16,480 bases of DNA from CAXTEJ01 sp964243295 (GTDB taxonomy: Bacteria; Actinomycetota; Actinomycetes; Actinomycetales; Angustibacteraceae). The stretch is from the NCBI GenBank assembly GCA_964243295.1, contig CAXTEJ010000068.1, forward strand, positions 1 through 16,480, in the 5' to 3' direction. Below are positions 16,309 through 16,480 of this stretch, one piece after another; the first letter of the stretch is position 1; the number at the start of each line of letters is the position of its first letter. The notes under the pieces are model-generated. The model did no database searches. It saw nothing but the letters and a program-made list of their open reading frames with translations, and was not told where the DNA came from. The translations under genes and the position numbers were made by a program.

Positions 16309-16331
16309 GGCCCCGGTGGGCCTGCTATGGT
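16302..16331 (+). promoter_or_regulatory. Candidate rrn promoter P2
   Basis: A -35 TTGGAC (16302-16307), an 18-nt spacer and a -10 TATGGT (16326-16331) preceded by TGC (extended -10). This is the best-looking promoter in the window; the start would be near 16338, about 110 nt before the conserved leader motif. Typical for a strong housekeeping-sigma promoter of an rRNA operon. Confidence 0.65.
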
Positions 16332-16413
16332 GAGACCCGCTGGTCCCCACTGCTTCGGACTCGTTCCGCGGCGACGTCGGATCGGCGACATTCGGTAGGT
16401 GCCCCGTTCGGGT

Positions 16414-16427
16414 CCGGCTTTGGCCGG
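16414..16427 (+). promoter_or_regulatory. Small leader hairpin flanked by GTTCGGG repeats
   Basis: CCGGC (16414-16418) pairs with GCCGG (16423-16427) around TTTG. GTTCGGG occurs on both sides (16406-16412 and 16428-16434). Its place just before the leader motif is that of a boxB-like element, but this is only a positional argument. Confidence 0.35.
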
Positions 16428-16447
16428 GTTCGGGGGTGTGCGGGTGG

Positions 16448-16471
16448 TCTTTGAGAACTCAACAGCGTGCC
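16448..16471 (+). promoter_or_regulatory. Conserved actinobacterial rrn leader motif (boxA-like antitermination/processing region)
   Basis: The sequence around TTTGAGAACTCAACAGCGTG is recognised as the conserved element found upstream of 16S rRNA genes in actinobacteria, associated with the boxA-type antitermination and pre-rRNA processing region. It contains the dyad TTGAG-AA-CTCAA (16451-16462). It identifies the gene to the right of the window as 16S rRNA. Confidence 0.8.
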
Positions 16472-16480
16472 AAAAATTGA

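Larger units (their letters stand above)
16103..16480 (+). other. rRNA operon promoter and leader region, no gene
   Basis: This 378-nt stretch has no convincing coding region; the short frames in it lack ribosome binding sites and have no recognisable family. It holds two promoter candidates, paired hairpins and, at its end, the conserved leader sequence found before actinobacterial 16S genes. The 16S rRNA gene should begin shortly after the right edge; its 5' end is not in the window. Confidence 0.8.

Noticed and set aside
16396..16401. TAGGTG as a third rrn -10 element
   Set aside because: It lacks the final T of TAnnnT and has no -35-like sequence at 16-19 nt upstream.
16112..16454. Short open frames after tyrS (for example 16112-16333 and 16162-16398)
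   Set aside because: No ribosome binding site, no domain, Arg/Pro/Trp-rich translation, and they overlap promoter and leader elements of the rRNA operon.

Overview
This is a very GC-rich, densely packed stretch of an actinobacterial chromosome. All genes are on the + strand and all are housekeeping genes. The evidence for an actinobacterium is the strong G/C third-position bias, frequent GTG starts, 1- and 4-nt stop/start overlaps, two genes that look leaderless behind a TAnnnT -10 element, an Ala/Pro-rich tail on IF-3, and the order infC-rpmI-rplT / SpoU methyltransferase / histidine kinase / pheST / argCJBDFRH / mpg / tyrS / rrn leader. The genus cannot be fixed from the window. The order without argG between argR and argH differs from the argCJBDFRGH order familiar from mycobacteria and corynebacteria.

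Layout. 1-1006: the 3' end of infC, then rpmI and rplT, the classic IF-3/L35/L20 translation operon. A 20-bp direct repeat precedes rpmI and a perfect 10-bp hairpin lies between rpmI and rplT. 873/1092-1976: a SPOUT-family RNA 2'-O-methyltransferase whose start codon is unclear. 1986-3155: a soluble PAS histidine kinase without a partner regulator in the window, apparently transcribed as a leaderless message. 3262-6896: pheS and pheT, the two subunits of phenylalanyl-tRNA synthetase, overlapping by 1 nt. 6936-14171: seven arginine genes (argC, J, B, D, F, R, H) fused by overlapping stops and starts, behind a promoter that overlaps a probable ArgR operator. 14168-16102: a 3-methyladenine DNA glycosylase gene that overlaps argH, then tyrS. 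16103-16480: no gene; this is the promoter and leader region of an rRNA operon, with two promoter candidates, strong hairpins and the conserved actinobacterial leader motif. The 16S gene itself begins beyond the window.

How it works together. ArgJ recycles the acetyl group (glutamate + acetylornithine to acetylglutamate + ornithine). ArgB carries the C-terminal signature of arginine-inhibited kinases. ArgC and ArgD complete the route to acetylornithine, and ArgF and ArgH carry ornithine towards arginine. The argininosuccinate synthase step (ArgG) must be encoded elsewhere. ArgR, made from the middle of the operon, probably closes the loop at the argC promoter. The flanks (IF-3, L35, L20, PheRS, TyrRS, rRNA) are all translation machinery.

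I found no mobile element, CRISPR array, tRNA, defence system or other clearly novel system. The points worth a second look are local: the missing start codon of the methyltransferase, two leaderless promoters, a variant carbamoyl-phosphate loop in ArgF, an insertion in the kinase ATPase domain, and the structured DNA between tyrS and the rRNA genes.
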